Source: Forficula auricularia | Lineage: Eukaryota; Arthropoda; Insecta; Dermaptera; Forficulidae | Length of the DNA: 64,000 nt | Assembly (NCBI GenBank): GCA_024734495.1 | Contig: JALMQS010000269.1 | Location: 124,001-188,000 of the forward strand | Direction: 5' to 3' | Part shown: positions 53,101-62,688 of the stretch, in pieces | Layout: every line of letters begins with the position of its first letter | Position numbering within the stretch: the first letter of the stretch is position 1 | Position numbers and translations under genes: made by a program | Notes under the pieces: model-generated | What the model was told of the DNA's origin: nothing | Databases searched by the model: none | What the model saw: the letters and a program-made list of their open reading frames with translations, nothing else

Positions 53101-53219
53101 ATAAAGCACCAAACCATCATTAATTTTATGGAGAGAAACACAGAGGTTGTCCTCTGTTTTGTTGCAAATAAACATATATGTATATATATATAAAATATAT
53201 TAAATATATGTATATACAT

Positions 53220-53275
53220 TTGTTTGAGACTATAGTTTCGGAGGCTTGGCCCTCATCATCAGTCTTTTTAATTAT
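53220..53275 (-). ncRNA. Hammerhead-like ribozyme motif (inverted partner of 53721-53775)
   Basis: Minus strand: CTGATGA (53256-53262), stem II, GAAA (53236-53239), CTATAGTC (GTC at 53228-53230), then TCAAACAAAT. The flanks match 53721-53860 in reverse, including GAGGTTGTCCTCTG at about 53142-53155. Confidence 0.62.
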
Positions 53276-53284
53276 AAATATTTA

Positions 53285-53480
53285 TAATTTGAAAGTTTAT
53301 ATTGGGAAAATAAGGACAAGTTTTTTATGTGTGACTTTTTTATTTAAAAAATAATTATTTATTTTATTTAAAAAAATTAATTATTATTAAAAAATTATTT
53401 ATTTTTTATTTTAAAAAAGTCACACATAAAAAACTTGTCCTTATTTTCCCAATATAAACTTTCAAATTATAAATTAAATT
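53285..53480. repeat. Palindrome, ~195 bp
   Basis: AAAGTTTATATTGGGAAAAT then AAGGACAAG is mirrored by CTTGTCCTTATTTTCCCAAT. The centre, near 53380, is AT-only. Confidence 0.8.
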
Positions 53481-53518
53481 ATGGACGGAAATGATAATAA
53501 TTATAAATATTATTTTTC

Positions 53519-53715
53519 ATGGGATCAGTATCAGTTTCGATATTGAAATTTTTTTCTTCCTTTCTTCAGCTTGAGAGTCAGGCAGAATTAAAAAACATTT
53601 TTTGCAACACATCCTTCTAAATATATTTATCTCTTCCCTAACATCCTGGCTCTCAAGCTGAGAAAGAAAAAATTTTCAATATCTAAACTGATACTGATCC
53701 CATGAAAAATAATAT
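53519..53715. repeat. Inverted repeat with GGGATCAGTATCAGTTT ends
   Basis: CATGGGATCAGTATCAGTTT and CAGCTTGAGAG at the left pair with CTCTCAAGCTGAG and AAACTGATACTGATCCCATG at the right. A related unpaired copy is at 21450-21520 (CAATATCCACTCGAACCTGA). Confidence 0.7.
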
Positions 53716-53720
53716 TTATA

Positions 53721-53775
53721 ATTAAAAAGACTGATGATGAGGGCAAAGCCTTCGAAAATATAGTCTCAAACAAAT
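53721..53775 (+). ncRNA. Hammerhead-like ribozyme motif
   Basis: CTGATGA (53731-53737), stem II GAGG/CCTT, GAAA (53754-53757), then ATATAGTC (one change in the helix III palindrome), GTC at 53763-53765. It is followed by the Penelope-associated string GCATCAAGCAGAGGACAACC and CTCTGCTACTCTCGGC at 53828-53893. Confidence 0.62.
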
Positions 53776-53924
53776 AAATAATATATATACAGATATATAA
53801 TTTCGATATATATGTGTGTATGTTTATTTGCATCAAGCAGAGGACAACCTCTTTGTTTCTCTCTATGAATCAACAACTCTGCTACTCTCGGCAAAATAAA
53901 AACTTTTCAATGAATTTTATTGTT

Positions 53925-54070
53925 TTATTCTCCAATCGTAACGTTTCCTCCGTTCATTCAGACTTCCTCAGGAAGATACTTTTATAAAAATAAAATTCAA
54001 ATTATTTTGCCGAACCTGAGGAAGTTCGAATGAACAGACGAAACGTTGCGATTGGAGAATAAACTCATAA
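53925..54070. repeat. Palindrome with CTGAGGA...GAAACG cores
   Basis: TATTCTCCAATCGTAACGTT at the left pairs with AACGTTGCGATTGGAGAATA at the right. Each arm reads CTGAGGAAGT, a GTTC/GAAC hairpin and GAAACGTT, a hammerhead-like core with N7 = G. Confidence 0.65.
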
Positions 54071-54289
54071 AACCTCTGTTTGTTGCTTTATCCCCTGATT
54101 CTCATTTTTTACTTATTATAATGTTTAATCAAAGTGATGTTAATTTTTCAAATAATACAATCATTTTTTGAATATTCAAAAACTCACATTCTTAAGATCT
54201 TAATATATTCATCGAAATGTTAGAGATGTTTTCAAGAAACCAATTGTATATGGTATACATACAAGAATACTCATTTAGTAATATAAGAT

Positions 54290-54375
54290 TTGTGAGAGGG
54301 ATCTGCCGAGAAAGCTAGAATGGCTCTTGGGTTCGACTCCTAATGAGGCGATCTCTTCTGACATGTAAAAAACAT
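54290..54375 (+). repeat. tRNA-like sequence
   Basis: GCCGAGAAAGCTAGAATGGC, then CTTGGGTTCGACTCCTAATG with B box GGTTCGACTCC, followed by ATCTCTTCTGACATG. That last motif is shared with the inverted-repeat arms at 49440-49515. A single arm only is visible here. Confidence 0.45.
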
Positions 54376-54554
54376 TATTAACACCTTTTGAGATTTTAAA
54401 GATTTAAATTTTTAGAACTTGAAAGCCTTAATTCTTTTTAATCCAAGTGATGTTAATTCTTCAAATAACATTGGAATGGTAAAAAAACTCACATCATCTT
54501 AAGATCAAATATAATAATAATTAAATTTTAATAAATGGATAAATAATTGAAGAC

Positions 54555-54752
54555 ATGAAAAAGATTTGGTTTTTTGTTGTCGAAGGTCGAGGGGATTGGC
54601 GTGCAAAGCCGACCCAAACCGAATCTCCTCTCAATAAGCATCAATTATCAACTCTAACTAACTGGGCTCGAAGGCTAGAAATCGATTTGCCCCTCGGGCC
54701 CCTTTGCATCCCACCCACCGTTCAAGTCGAAGAATTGAACAATTATTATTAG
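54555..54752 (+). other. Coding-like stretch, possible alternative terminal exon
   Basis: A 65-codon frame, richer in GC than its surroundings, encoding RAKPTQTESPLNKHQLSTLT, NWARRLEIDLPLGPLCIPPT and VQVEELNNYY before a stop. It lies between exons 5 and 6 of the receptor-like gene, is not part of any repeat I recognise, and its composition resembles exon 5. No strong acceptor in the phase needed after exon 5 was found (AG dinucleotides occur at 54563 and 54585). It could also be an exonised or chance frame. Confidence 0.25.
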
Positions 54753-54959
54753 TGTAGAGGCTGAGAATAATTTGACATTTTTTTTCTCAATATAGTGGCT
54801 GATTGAAATTCCCCAGCAAATGGTGAGGCTTCCTTGATATTCTAATCCCAAAAATGCAAAGTTTAGATCACGGGTAAAAATTAAAATTTTGCAGGTAACC
54901 AGGGCTCAATAAACAGAAATAAAAGTAGGTATACCTACATGGCCACCCAAGCGTTGTTC

Positions 54960-55535
54960 AGTAATTTTACTTTACCACAAAGGGTATGGTCAAGTATTAT
55001 AATCGTGCATGAAAAAAGTGTTTTTTTTTCCTTCTTTTTTTCGAAATATCTCAAAAACGGCTCAAACTATTTTGAATAAAAAAATTGAGCAAACCCATGG
55101 CATTTCGCTCTACAAAAAAGCCCTAATAAGTGAACATCGAAAAAATTATATTTTTTGAGATAATAATTGTTTTGTCAAAATGTCTCTTAGTTTGTCTGTT
55201 AGTTATTTAGTTAGTTAGTCTGTGCGTTACCAAATTTTTGTGGACGAGCTAGCTCAAAAACTAGTGTGAATATCGAAACCAAATTTCACACTAGTTTAGG
55301 TCCATTGAGATTAAGAGCTGATTAGATTTTGGTGCATATCGACCCAAAATTAAGGGGGGGTGGGAGGGGGGTTAAATATTAACAAATTTTGGTTTCACGC
55401 GTTTCAAGTAAAGTTATGAACGAAAACACCCTCAACAAAATTCCTATCTGTCTGTCTGTCTGTATGTTTGCGTGGTTTCCGCGAAAAGTTGCTCACGATT
55501 CACGTCAAATCGGCTAAATCAGAACACGTCAGATT
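54960..55535 (+). repeat. R element with a Helitron-A-related insert
   Basis: From ACAAAGGGTATGGTCAAGTA through GACCCAAAATTAAGGGGGG. Then 55380-55510 carries TTTCACGCGTTTCAAGTAAA and CTGTCTGTCTGTCTGTATGT, the block seen in Helitron family A copies. Confidence 0.5.
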
Positions 55536-55599
55536 ATTTTGATTTAGTTTCAAGAAATATATTAATGAAAATTAAAAATTCCGAATTAAATTATTTATT

Positions 55600-55755
55600 A
55601 TATATTTTCATCCGACGTTTAGGAAGATCGTCCCTTTCTTCCTCAGGGTTTAATAGTTATTGTGCAAAGGAGAAAAGACGGAGGTTCTTTCGTTGACCCT
55701 TTTAAGCCCTGAATATGGAGGGACGATCTTCCTAATTGTCGGGGTTTTTGAGAGA
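55600..55755. repeat. Inverted pair of degenerate hammerhead-like units
   Basis: CGACGTTTAGGAAGATCGTC at the left (minus-strand CTGAGGA...) and TTGACCCTTTTAAGCCCTGA then GACGATCTTCCTAATTGTCG at the right. The GAAA box is mutated in both, so activity is not expected. Confidence 0.5.
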
Positions 55756-55879
55756 ATATATTATAAATGACTTTCTAATAAATTATTTTATTCGGAATTT
55801 GTGATTTTCAATATCCTCTAGCTACCATTGCATCAATTGTGCATTGAGTTCTACCACTCTGTCTTCAATAGAAAATTCC

Positions 55880-56048
55880 TGTAATTAATTAAAATTTGAA
55901 TTTTTATTTAAATCACATATAATTAATTATAATTATTTATTGAACACGAACAAATAATACAATATAACTATTTGTTGGTGTTCAATAAATAATTATAATT
56001 AATTTTATGTGATTTAAATAAAAATTCAAATTTTAATCAAATTAATTA
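55880..56048. repeat. AT-rich palindrome, ~170 bp
   Basis: TTAATTAAAATTTGAATTTT then TATTTAAATCACATATAATT is mirrored on the right (TGTGATTTAAATAAAAATTC). The loop, near 55960, contains AACACGAACAAATAATACAA. Confidence 0.75.
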
Positions 56049-56125
56049 CAAAAATAAAAGCTTCAACAGCTTCAATTCTAATGTAATTAATTAAATTTTC
56101 TAATTTAAATATATAATAATATTTG

Positions 56126-56355
56126 TAATGGACTATAGGGATCGTGTGTCACGACTTTAGCGCCAACTGGCGACGAAAATGTAAGCTTTTGGGGCCCCTA
56201 GTCTCCGTACACTCTTTGATCTATGATATATACTATAATATCTACAATATTTGCCCCAATTCTCCCAAATTATTTGAATAAATAAACAGAAGAGAGCGCT
56301 ACCTTCGGCAGTAGTGCTGCCTCTTTGTTTAACGCACGGTCCCTATAGTGGATTA
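56126..56355. mobile_element. MITE with ACTATAGGGA termini
   Basis: TAATGGACTATAGGGATCGT at the left and ACGGTCCCTATAGTGGATTA at the right; about 20-bp TIRs and 230 bp in total. The interior contains GCGCCAACTGGCG and AGAGAGCGCTACC. No frame is present. Confidence 0.7.
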
Positions 56356-57012
56356 TAAAATTGAAAAATTTAATTATAAGTTTTTATTTAGACAACCACC
56401 TGTAAACAATTACTACAATTTATTTAAGGAAAAAACCTATCAAATTAAACTTACTCAAAGATGACTCCCTTGACAGTTCGATTTATCGACCTAAAAACTC
56501 CCTAATCAGTGATTTTCATTGAGAACGGGGTGAATTTGCTATTCTATTACATATAATTATTAATTCTATATAACTAAAAGATGTCGTGATTGTCTTCAAT
56601 AGAATATATCTGTAATAAATTAATTATTTTGTAATTTGAAGAACTTTGGCAATATAAATGTTCCGAAGCTTTTTATGGATAATTCAGCTGTATTTTGTTT
56701 TGTCTCCGCTCTTGAAAGGGTAGATGATCGTATAATATATATAATAGGATTATTAATATGTAGGAAACGCAATGTTGGTTCAAGGTGAAGCATTAAATTC
56801 GTATTGTAGATTCTAGGTGTGATTCAGATAATAGGTGTATTGTATGAAACACCACTTAGAATATTAATTTACTAATATATTAGAGTAGGGTTATTTTTAG
56901 GTGTTTTTTTAATTATAAAAAATAAATTAAATATTAATAAAAATATTTTTGAAAAGATTGAATAAGAATTTATAATTCAATTTTTTCAATTGTTTTTTTT
57001 AACCCACTAAGT

Positions 57013-57524
57013 CAGAGGTTCTCAAACTGAACGCAGGTGCGCCGCGAAGCTTCGTAATTAATTGAAGCAAGACATTTGGCCTAACTAGACAAAAAACAAA
57101 GTGAGAACCTGAAAATTTATTGAAGTGAAACTTTTTTAGCGACGTATCTGTTTGAATTTTTTTTAGTTATAATAAAGGGGAAATGACTCAATAGAGGGGA
57201 AATAAGAGACAAGCACTGATTTTAAATTAATAATTTAAATTTCCTAAATTTTATTTGTCATGAACAATTAGTGGGTTTTAAAATAATAATTTAAATTTCC
57301 TAATTTTAATAAATTTTATTTGTCATTAATTATTTGTGGGTTTTAAAAGTAAAGTTTTACTTCCCCATGAGCTTATATGGATGAAGCTCACACATTTTTT
57401 TATTATTTTTATTTTCATTTCTTACTTAGGATTAGACATATTATACTTTACATAGGATAGGGCGTCATGGAAAAATGTTAATTAAAAAAAGGCGCCGCGA
57501 CTCGGAAAAGTTTGAAAACCCCTG
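57013..57524. mobile_element. hAT-like MITE, 512 bp, with 8-bp TSD
   Basis: CAGAGGTTCTCAAACTGAAC and AAAAGTTTGAAAACCCCTG are inverted ends. The flanks CACTAAGT and CACTAAGA (57005-57012 and 57525-57532) agree in 7 of 8 bases. Inner GCGCCGCG / CGCGGCGCC-type blocks pair too. One internal segment (about 57255-57400, with CCCCATGAGCTTATATGGAT) is repeated just outside, at 57605-57685. Confidence 0.75.
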
Positions 57525-57751
57525 CACTAAGAGCTAATCACAAATATGAAAATTATTAAACTTAATTTTTTTTGCAACGAAATTTTCTCTGGAGAGAGAC
57601 AGACTGTCATGAACAATTAGTGGGTTTTAAAATTAAAATTTCACTTCCCCATGAGCTTATATGGATGAAGCTCACACATTTTTGTTGAGTTTGAACACTA
57701 CTGTGGAGAGTAGAAGAAAACATTTTATTTGTTTCATTCATTGACCCTTTG

Positions 57752-57793
57752 AAACCCTGAAGAAGGAGGAAAAATCCTCCGAAACGTCGGTTT
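57752..57793 (+). ncRNA. Hammerhead ribozyme candidate 1, complete core
   Basis: AAACC (57752-57756) pairs with GGTTT (57789-57793) as helix I. CTGAAGA (57757-57763) fits the core CUGANGA. GGAGG pairs with CCTCC as stem II. GAAA (57781-57784) is followed by CGTC, giving the self-complementary helix III ACGT. Predicted cleavage is after GTC (57788). All invariant core bases appear present. A one-step helix III suggests activity as a dimer, as described for Penelope-type hammerheads. Confidence 0.72.
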
Positions 57794-58186
57794 GAAAGGA
57801 AAGGAGGAAGGATTCCAATAAATTACACCTTATTTTATATGTGTTAATTTTTTCTTTCCTCACTACCCCTGGGTTGCCTTCCATTACATTCAATTAAATT
57901 TAATTCATTAGAGGTATTTTCTATTGAAGACGGAGTGGTAGCACTCGATGCTGAATTGATGTAAAGGCAGCCCAAGGATAATGAAAATCACCAATTCCGA
58001 ATAAAATAATTTATTTGAACGTTATTTTCATCCCCTTAAAACCCCCATGATTCGGAGGATTGTTCCTATTTATTCAGGGTTTAACGTAGAAACTTCTGCG
58101 TGTATTTTAATTTTATTATTAAACTTTTTGCACAGCGAATAATACAGAGGGGAATGTCGCATTGGATTTCCTTCACTGACTTTTCA

Positions 58187-58228
58187 AAACCCTGAAGAAG
58201 GAGGGAATAGCCTCCGAAATGTCGGTTT
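58187..58228 (+). ncRNA. Hammerhead ribozyme candidate 2, direct repeat of candidate 1
   Basis: AAACC (58187-58191), CTGAAGA (58192-58198), GGAGG/CCTCC stem II, GAAA followed by TGTC, GGTTT (58224-58228). It differs from candidate 1 mainly in the stem II loop and in ATGT in place of ACGT for helix III. The two predicted cleavage sites are 435 bp apart in the same orientation. A reversed, mutated member (CTGAATA) lies between them near 58045-58085. Confidence 0.65.
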
Positions 58229-59120
58229 ATGAATAAAAAGATAGTATAAATTATCTTCTTTTTTTGGGCTGCCTCATCAATATCGAATAATTAAATTTTA
58301 TTTAATTAAGGCTGCAAATACAAATCGACCTTTGTACCTGAATTTAAAATTAAAAATAATATTTAACTAAAGCAAAAAATACCTATACAAATATTTTAAT
58401 CAACATCGGAGATGATGCATTAGAGTTGGTTCGAAAATTGTTTTGTTTGGACATAGGCAGGCAGACAAGTAGGCAGGTACTGGCGGAATAGTAATAGCCT
58501 TGAATTGAAAGTAAGGTCGCAGGCCCAGCAACGCAATGTACTATTATCTATACGCTAGTACCTACTAGGACTCGTAATGTTGTATTCCTTACTCATCATC
58601 TTGCTTTATTGGCGAAATATTATTTTAACTTTTTTTTATTCTGCTATGTTGGATGGAGATAGAGGCTAAAACTGAAGAAGTGTTTCAATTTTATAGAAAC
58701 ATTTCGATTCGTTTGTTTTTTAGTGCATTTTGAACTCCTTATTATTTGTTGATGGCCATGAAATGCATTTTGATATTTTTTTTTTCATGAAGTTTATTTT
58801 GACTTTTAATCAAAGGAATTCCTAAGAGTGAGTGGAGGGGAGGATGCTGCTCCCTCCCTCCACGCCCCTCCCCTCCCGCGGCCTTGAAATTGGCCAGCTT
58901 CTTGGACACGCACCGGCAATGCCCCATTGGCCAGCCAACTTAACTACTACACATCCAAAATGAGCCCCTCATTAAATAGATATTTAAATACACGAAAATA
59001 TCATTTATAATATATTTTGAAATTATATTACTCAGTACGTACCTGCCCACCAGGCGGGCCTAGTATTAAATTTGCTCAACTCATTTGATTACCTTTTAAC
59101 ACCTGTATAATAAGATAATA
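58229..59120. other. No gene seen
   Basis: AT-rich intronic DNA with a TAGGCAGGCAGACAAGTAGG repeat (58455-58475) and a C-rich patch (58850-58880). Nothing recognised. Confidence 0.35.
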
Positions 59121-59187
59121 GTACCTGGAACACCGAGCGATGATCTGTAATTTTTTGCTTTGGTTAAAAGCGATATATTAATATTAT

Positions 59188-59508
59188 TTTTAATTCAAAT
59201 TTAGGGAACGAAGAAAGATTATTTTTATTACAGACAAAAGGATCAGCCGGGGCTCGAACCCGGGATCTTTGCATATGTACTGCAATGCTTTGTCATAAGA
59301 GGTTTACCTCCTATATCCACTAAGCTACTGATCCCCGAACCCAAACTAATACCTTTTGTCTATATGAATTATGGAATTTCTTTTTTAATCCTCTCCTCGT
59401 TGACAAAGCATTGCAGTACATATGCAAAGATCCCGGGTTCGAGCCCCGGCTGATCCTTTTGTCTGTATATAGAAATAATCTTTTCTTCGTTCCCTAAATT
59501 TGAATTTG
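59188..59508. repeat. Inverted repeat with complete tRNA-like arm
   Basis: The left arm 59198-59313 and right arm 59391-59508 are complementary (CGAAGAAAGATTATTTTT... and GGATCAGCCGGGGCTCGAAC). On minus, 59240-59334 is a 95-nt tRNA-like unit: a 7-bp acceptor pair GGATCAG/CTGATCC, A box TAGCTTAGTGGA, B box GGTTCGAGCCC with a 5-bp T stem CCGGG/CCCGG. The D and anticodon arms do not fold canonically, so it is probably not a working tRNA gene. The right arm lacks the 5' part. Confidence 0.7.
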
Positions 59509-59807
59509 TTATTAATTGTCTTTACACGGCCTCGTTGTGGTCGCGCCCCGGGTGAAGAGAAAATTATTTTCGATCTTTGGGGTCTGCGATCGATTGGGAG
59601 GCACTTGAATAATTAATTGTTTAATTATTTTAAATTTTAAATTTAGGTAAATTTTCATTCGGTTTTTATTCGCAGTCAAAATCAAATAAAATTGAAATAA
59701 AACTTAATTTATATTTTTACCAACGTTTACACCCGCTATGGCCATCATCAAGACGTATAACTGGCCACAAATTGTAATTAAAAATAATATTAATTTACAC
59801 GGAGGTT

Positions 59808-59912
59808 CCCTAGTAGCACAATGTTTCAAACTATAGTAACTATATAGTGCCTATATAGTTTTCGAGAATCTATATAGTTACTATATAGTTTGAAACATTG
59901 TGCTACTAGGGT
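59808..59912. repeat. Palindrome, ~100 bp
   Basis: CCCTAGTAGCACAATGTTTC then AAACTATAGTAACTATATAG, mirrored up to GAAACATTGTGCTACTAGGG. The arms are nearly perfect, with the centre near 59860. Confidence 0.85.
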
Positions 59913-59924
59913 TCTTTCGTTGAC

Positions 59925-59980
59925 CCTTTTAAATCCTGAAGAAGGAGGCACGATCCTTCGAATTGTCGGATTTTTTAAGA
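59925..59980 (+). repeat. Degenerate hammerhead-like unit
   Basis: TTGACCCTTTTAAATCCTGA then AGAAGGAGGCACGATCCTTC, GAATTGTCGG. It belongs to the family at 57740-57795, but GAAA has become GAAT and helix I is shifted. It is probably inactive. Confidence 0.5.
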
Positions 59981-60035
59981 GAATGATATTCTAATACATT
60001 ATTTTATAGAAATTTTTTTTTTTTTTTTTTTTTTA

Positions 60036-60775
60036 TAAATTTTATTAAACCAATTATTTTACATTAATTAATGTATACATTGTATTTTTGCTTCGATTCC
60101 GGAGATTACTTCTCCACCATCAAGTGTCCTTATTCATCTTTAGTCCTTGTTTTTAATAAGAGGAAAAATCTAATTAGATAAAAAAAACCTCTTTTCCGAT
60201 AATTATTTCAATTCCATTATTCCCCAATCAAGTCGATTGGTTTCCCTCCCCTCCCATCATCAGTACTCTATTTTATAGAAAATAAATTTTATTAAACCAA
60301 TTATTTTACATTAATTAATGTATACATCGTATTTTTCTTCGATTCCGGAGATTACTTCTCCACCATCGAGTGTCCTTATTCATCTTTAGTCCTTGTTTTT
60401 AATAAGAGGAAAAATCTAATTAGATAAAAAAAACCTCTTTTCCGATAATTATTTCAATTCCATTATTCCCCAATCAAGTCGATTGGTTTCCCTCCCTCCC
60501 ATCATCAGTACTCTATTTTATAGAAAATAAATTTTATTAAACCAATTATTTTACATTAATTAATGTATACATTGTATTTTTTCTTCGATTCCGGAGATTA
60601 CTTCTCCACCATCGAGTGTCCTTATTCATCTTTAGTCCTTGTTTTTAATAAGAGGAAAAATCTAATTAGATAAAAAAACCTCTTTTCCGATAATTATTTC
60701 AATTCCATTATTCCCCAATCAAGTCGATTGGTTTATCATCAATCCCATCCATCTATCCCTTTTATAGAAAATAGA
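60036..60775. repeat. Tandem array, three copies of a ~246-bp unit
   Basis: ATTAAACCAATTATTTTACA begins at 60044, 60291 and 60536 (periods 247 and 245). Each unit has CTTCGATTCCGGAGATTACT, TCTCCACCATCGAGTGTCCT and ATTCCCCAATCAAGTCGATT. Single dispersed copies are at 12800-12960, 38395-38610 and 40017-40215, the first two in reverse. The high identity suggests recent amplification. Confidence 0.88.
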
Positions 60776-61604
60776 AAAATACCTTTAATTAATAATATTT
60801 GTAATGATCTAATAGTGGGATATAGAATTAAAAAACAAATTAATTAATAAAAGGAAATTGAATAAAAATGTAATTACAAATTCTTATCGAAGCAACTACC
60901 TGTGAATAATTATTCGAATTAACAGAAAATCCATCAAAACAACTTAGCCGAAGATAAGACCGTGACAGATCGAATTCTCAATACAAAAAACCCCTAACCC
61001 GTGAATTTCATTCAAATTGTTAGAGCCGTTTTTAAGAACCCGATTCTAAATATATACTATATACAAGAATTGCTCGTTTAATATAATAAGATAAGAAAAG
61101 ATAAAAAGTAATTTTTAAATCCGGGTGAAAATAGTCCCTTTCCAGATTTTATTTTTCTACTATAGTGGCTTTGATACGCTGGAAAAGATTTGGTATGTGC
61201 TATACTATATCGGGATTTTGGACTTGATCCAGTTTAGAGTGGAAATTTTATTAAAGTTTTTTATGTCCAAAGTAATAAACTGCTGCCATTTGTTAAAAAA
61301 TAGCAATAGCAGGGACTTAGTTCACTATGTTTCTGAAAATATACACCATTGACCAAGTATTAATCCGCAACAAACAAAATTTTACAATTTTGGACTTGAT
61401 CCACTTCATATGTATGTTTGCTTCAAGCAGAGGACAACCTCAATATGAATCAATAACTCTGCTACTTTAGACAAAAAACAAATTGTTTTTCAATTAATTA
61501 AAGGAATCGTAGGGAGTTGGACATGACTCTAAATTAAATACAAAGTTTTTTTTTTATTTAAATAAACGTTTCGTTGCTGGTTAGCAACCTCTTCAGTGGC
61601 TCAT

Positions 61605-62218
61605 TTATCTATCTATCTACTCTTATTATACGAGCAAAAATTGTATATATATTTATATATTTGTTTCTTTGTTCTAATTTGAAAACGGCTCTACCGATTT
61701 TGATTAAATTCACGGGTTAGGGGGTTTTTGGGGTGACAATTCGATCTGCCACGGTCTCATCTTCGGCTAAATTGGTTTTGATGGGTTTTTTTCTTAATCA
61801 AATTAATTATTCGCAGGTAGAAATATGCCAATCTTAGGTTTAAAAAAAGGTTTCTCTTTACTTTTATACGCAGACCGACAATGGGTTGGATTAATTCATT
61901 GTTCTCAAAGGCCTTGAAGAAGTATTGTGATTGTGGTTTTTAACATATTTTGTTCTCCATAAACGTTAGAATTATTAATAATCGTTTTTATAAAGAACCT
62001 TATTTATTTAATAGAATGAAAAATAATCAAGAATTTATTTGAAAATATCTTTTGCATAAGGAGGTCTCAATTTTCTCAAAAAATAACACATTTTGATAGG
62101 TTTTATTTATTAACAATTGGATCAATAAAAATGAATCATGTGGTTGAATCAAAACAAAATAATTGGCTGTTCAAATAAGCAATAACTAACCCGAGCGAAG
62201 CTCGGTGGCTCCAGGTGC
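61605..62218 (+). mobile_element. Helitron-like element, family B
   Basis: TCTATCTATCTACTCTTATT, ACGAGCAAAAATTGTATATA and GAAAACGGCTCTACCGATTT at the left; CCGAGCGAAGCTCGGTGGCT then CCAGGTGC at the right. The 3' hairpin CCGAGC/GCTCGG is perfect here. No TIR is present. Confidence 0.55.
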
Positions 62219-62225
62219 TTAAACT

Positions 62226-62279
62226 TAAATGAACCACTGAAGAAGTTGCGAACCAGCAACGAAACGTTTGGCCTATTTA
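62226..62279 (+). ncRNA. Hammerhead ribozyme candidate 3
   Basis: TAAAT-GAA-CCA before the core pairs with TGG-CCT-ATTTA after it: helix I with an internal loop. CTGAAGA (62237-62243), stem II GTTGC/GCAAC, GAAA (62261-62264), CGTT giving helix III ACGT and predicted cleavage after GTT (62268). All core positions are kept. Confidence 0.68.
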
Positions 62280-62688
62280 AATAAAATATTTAATTTAAAA
62301 TCAAGTCCAACTCCCTACGATTCCTTTAATTATTTATCATGGACACGAATGATGAAATATTTTTCAATTAAGTTTTTATTTATTTTTTTCAATTTTTGAG
62401 TGAACCTAATACTCAGACGTCCTCATGCAGACATGGAGGGACGATCACCTATTTAAATTGTTTTGTGTTGCTTAACTTCCGGGTTTGCGTAGGCGACTAC
62501 GCCAACCTTGTATATATAATTATATCTATTTTTTTTATTTCAAAATGAAAGTTGAAAAATATAATCTTGATGACCGAACACTTAAAATAAAAATCAAACT
62601 TATCAGACAAGAACCAAATTATACCTATATATTATTATAAATGAGAATGAAATACTTGAGATAAGATTTGTTGTGATTTCATTTTCAG

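Larger units (their letters stand above)
59125..61100 (-). mobile_element. Candidate long Helitron-like family B copy (reversed)
   Basis: CACCGAGCGATGATCTGTAA at the left resembles the reversed 3' hairpin zone. CCCCTAACCCGTGAATTTCA and GAATTGCTCGTTTAATATAA at 60990-61090 are the reversed 5' zone. The middle holds the tRNA-like foldback, a palindrome and a tandem array. The ends are degenerate, so the unit may instead be two fragments. Confidence 0.35.
61480..62345. repeat. Inverted pair of hammerhead-like units flanking a Helitron-like copy
   Basis: AAAGGAATCGTAGGGAGTTG at 61500 pairs with CAACTCCCTACGATTCCTTT at about 62308-62328. Each arm carries CTGAAGA, GTTGC/GCAAC, GAAACGTT (minus at 61567-61598, plus at 62237-62268). 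The middle (61605-62218) is a family B Helitron-like copy. Confidence 0.7.

Noticed and set aside
55600..55755. Hammerhead activity of the pair near 55.6-55.75 kb
   Set aside because: GAAA is replaced by CTAA in both arms; annotated only as degenerate repeats.
61125..61352. 75-residue frame
   Set aside because: AT-rich, no motif, no splice context, near repeat remnants; likely chance.
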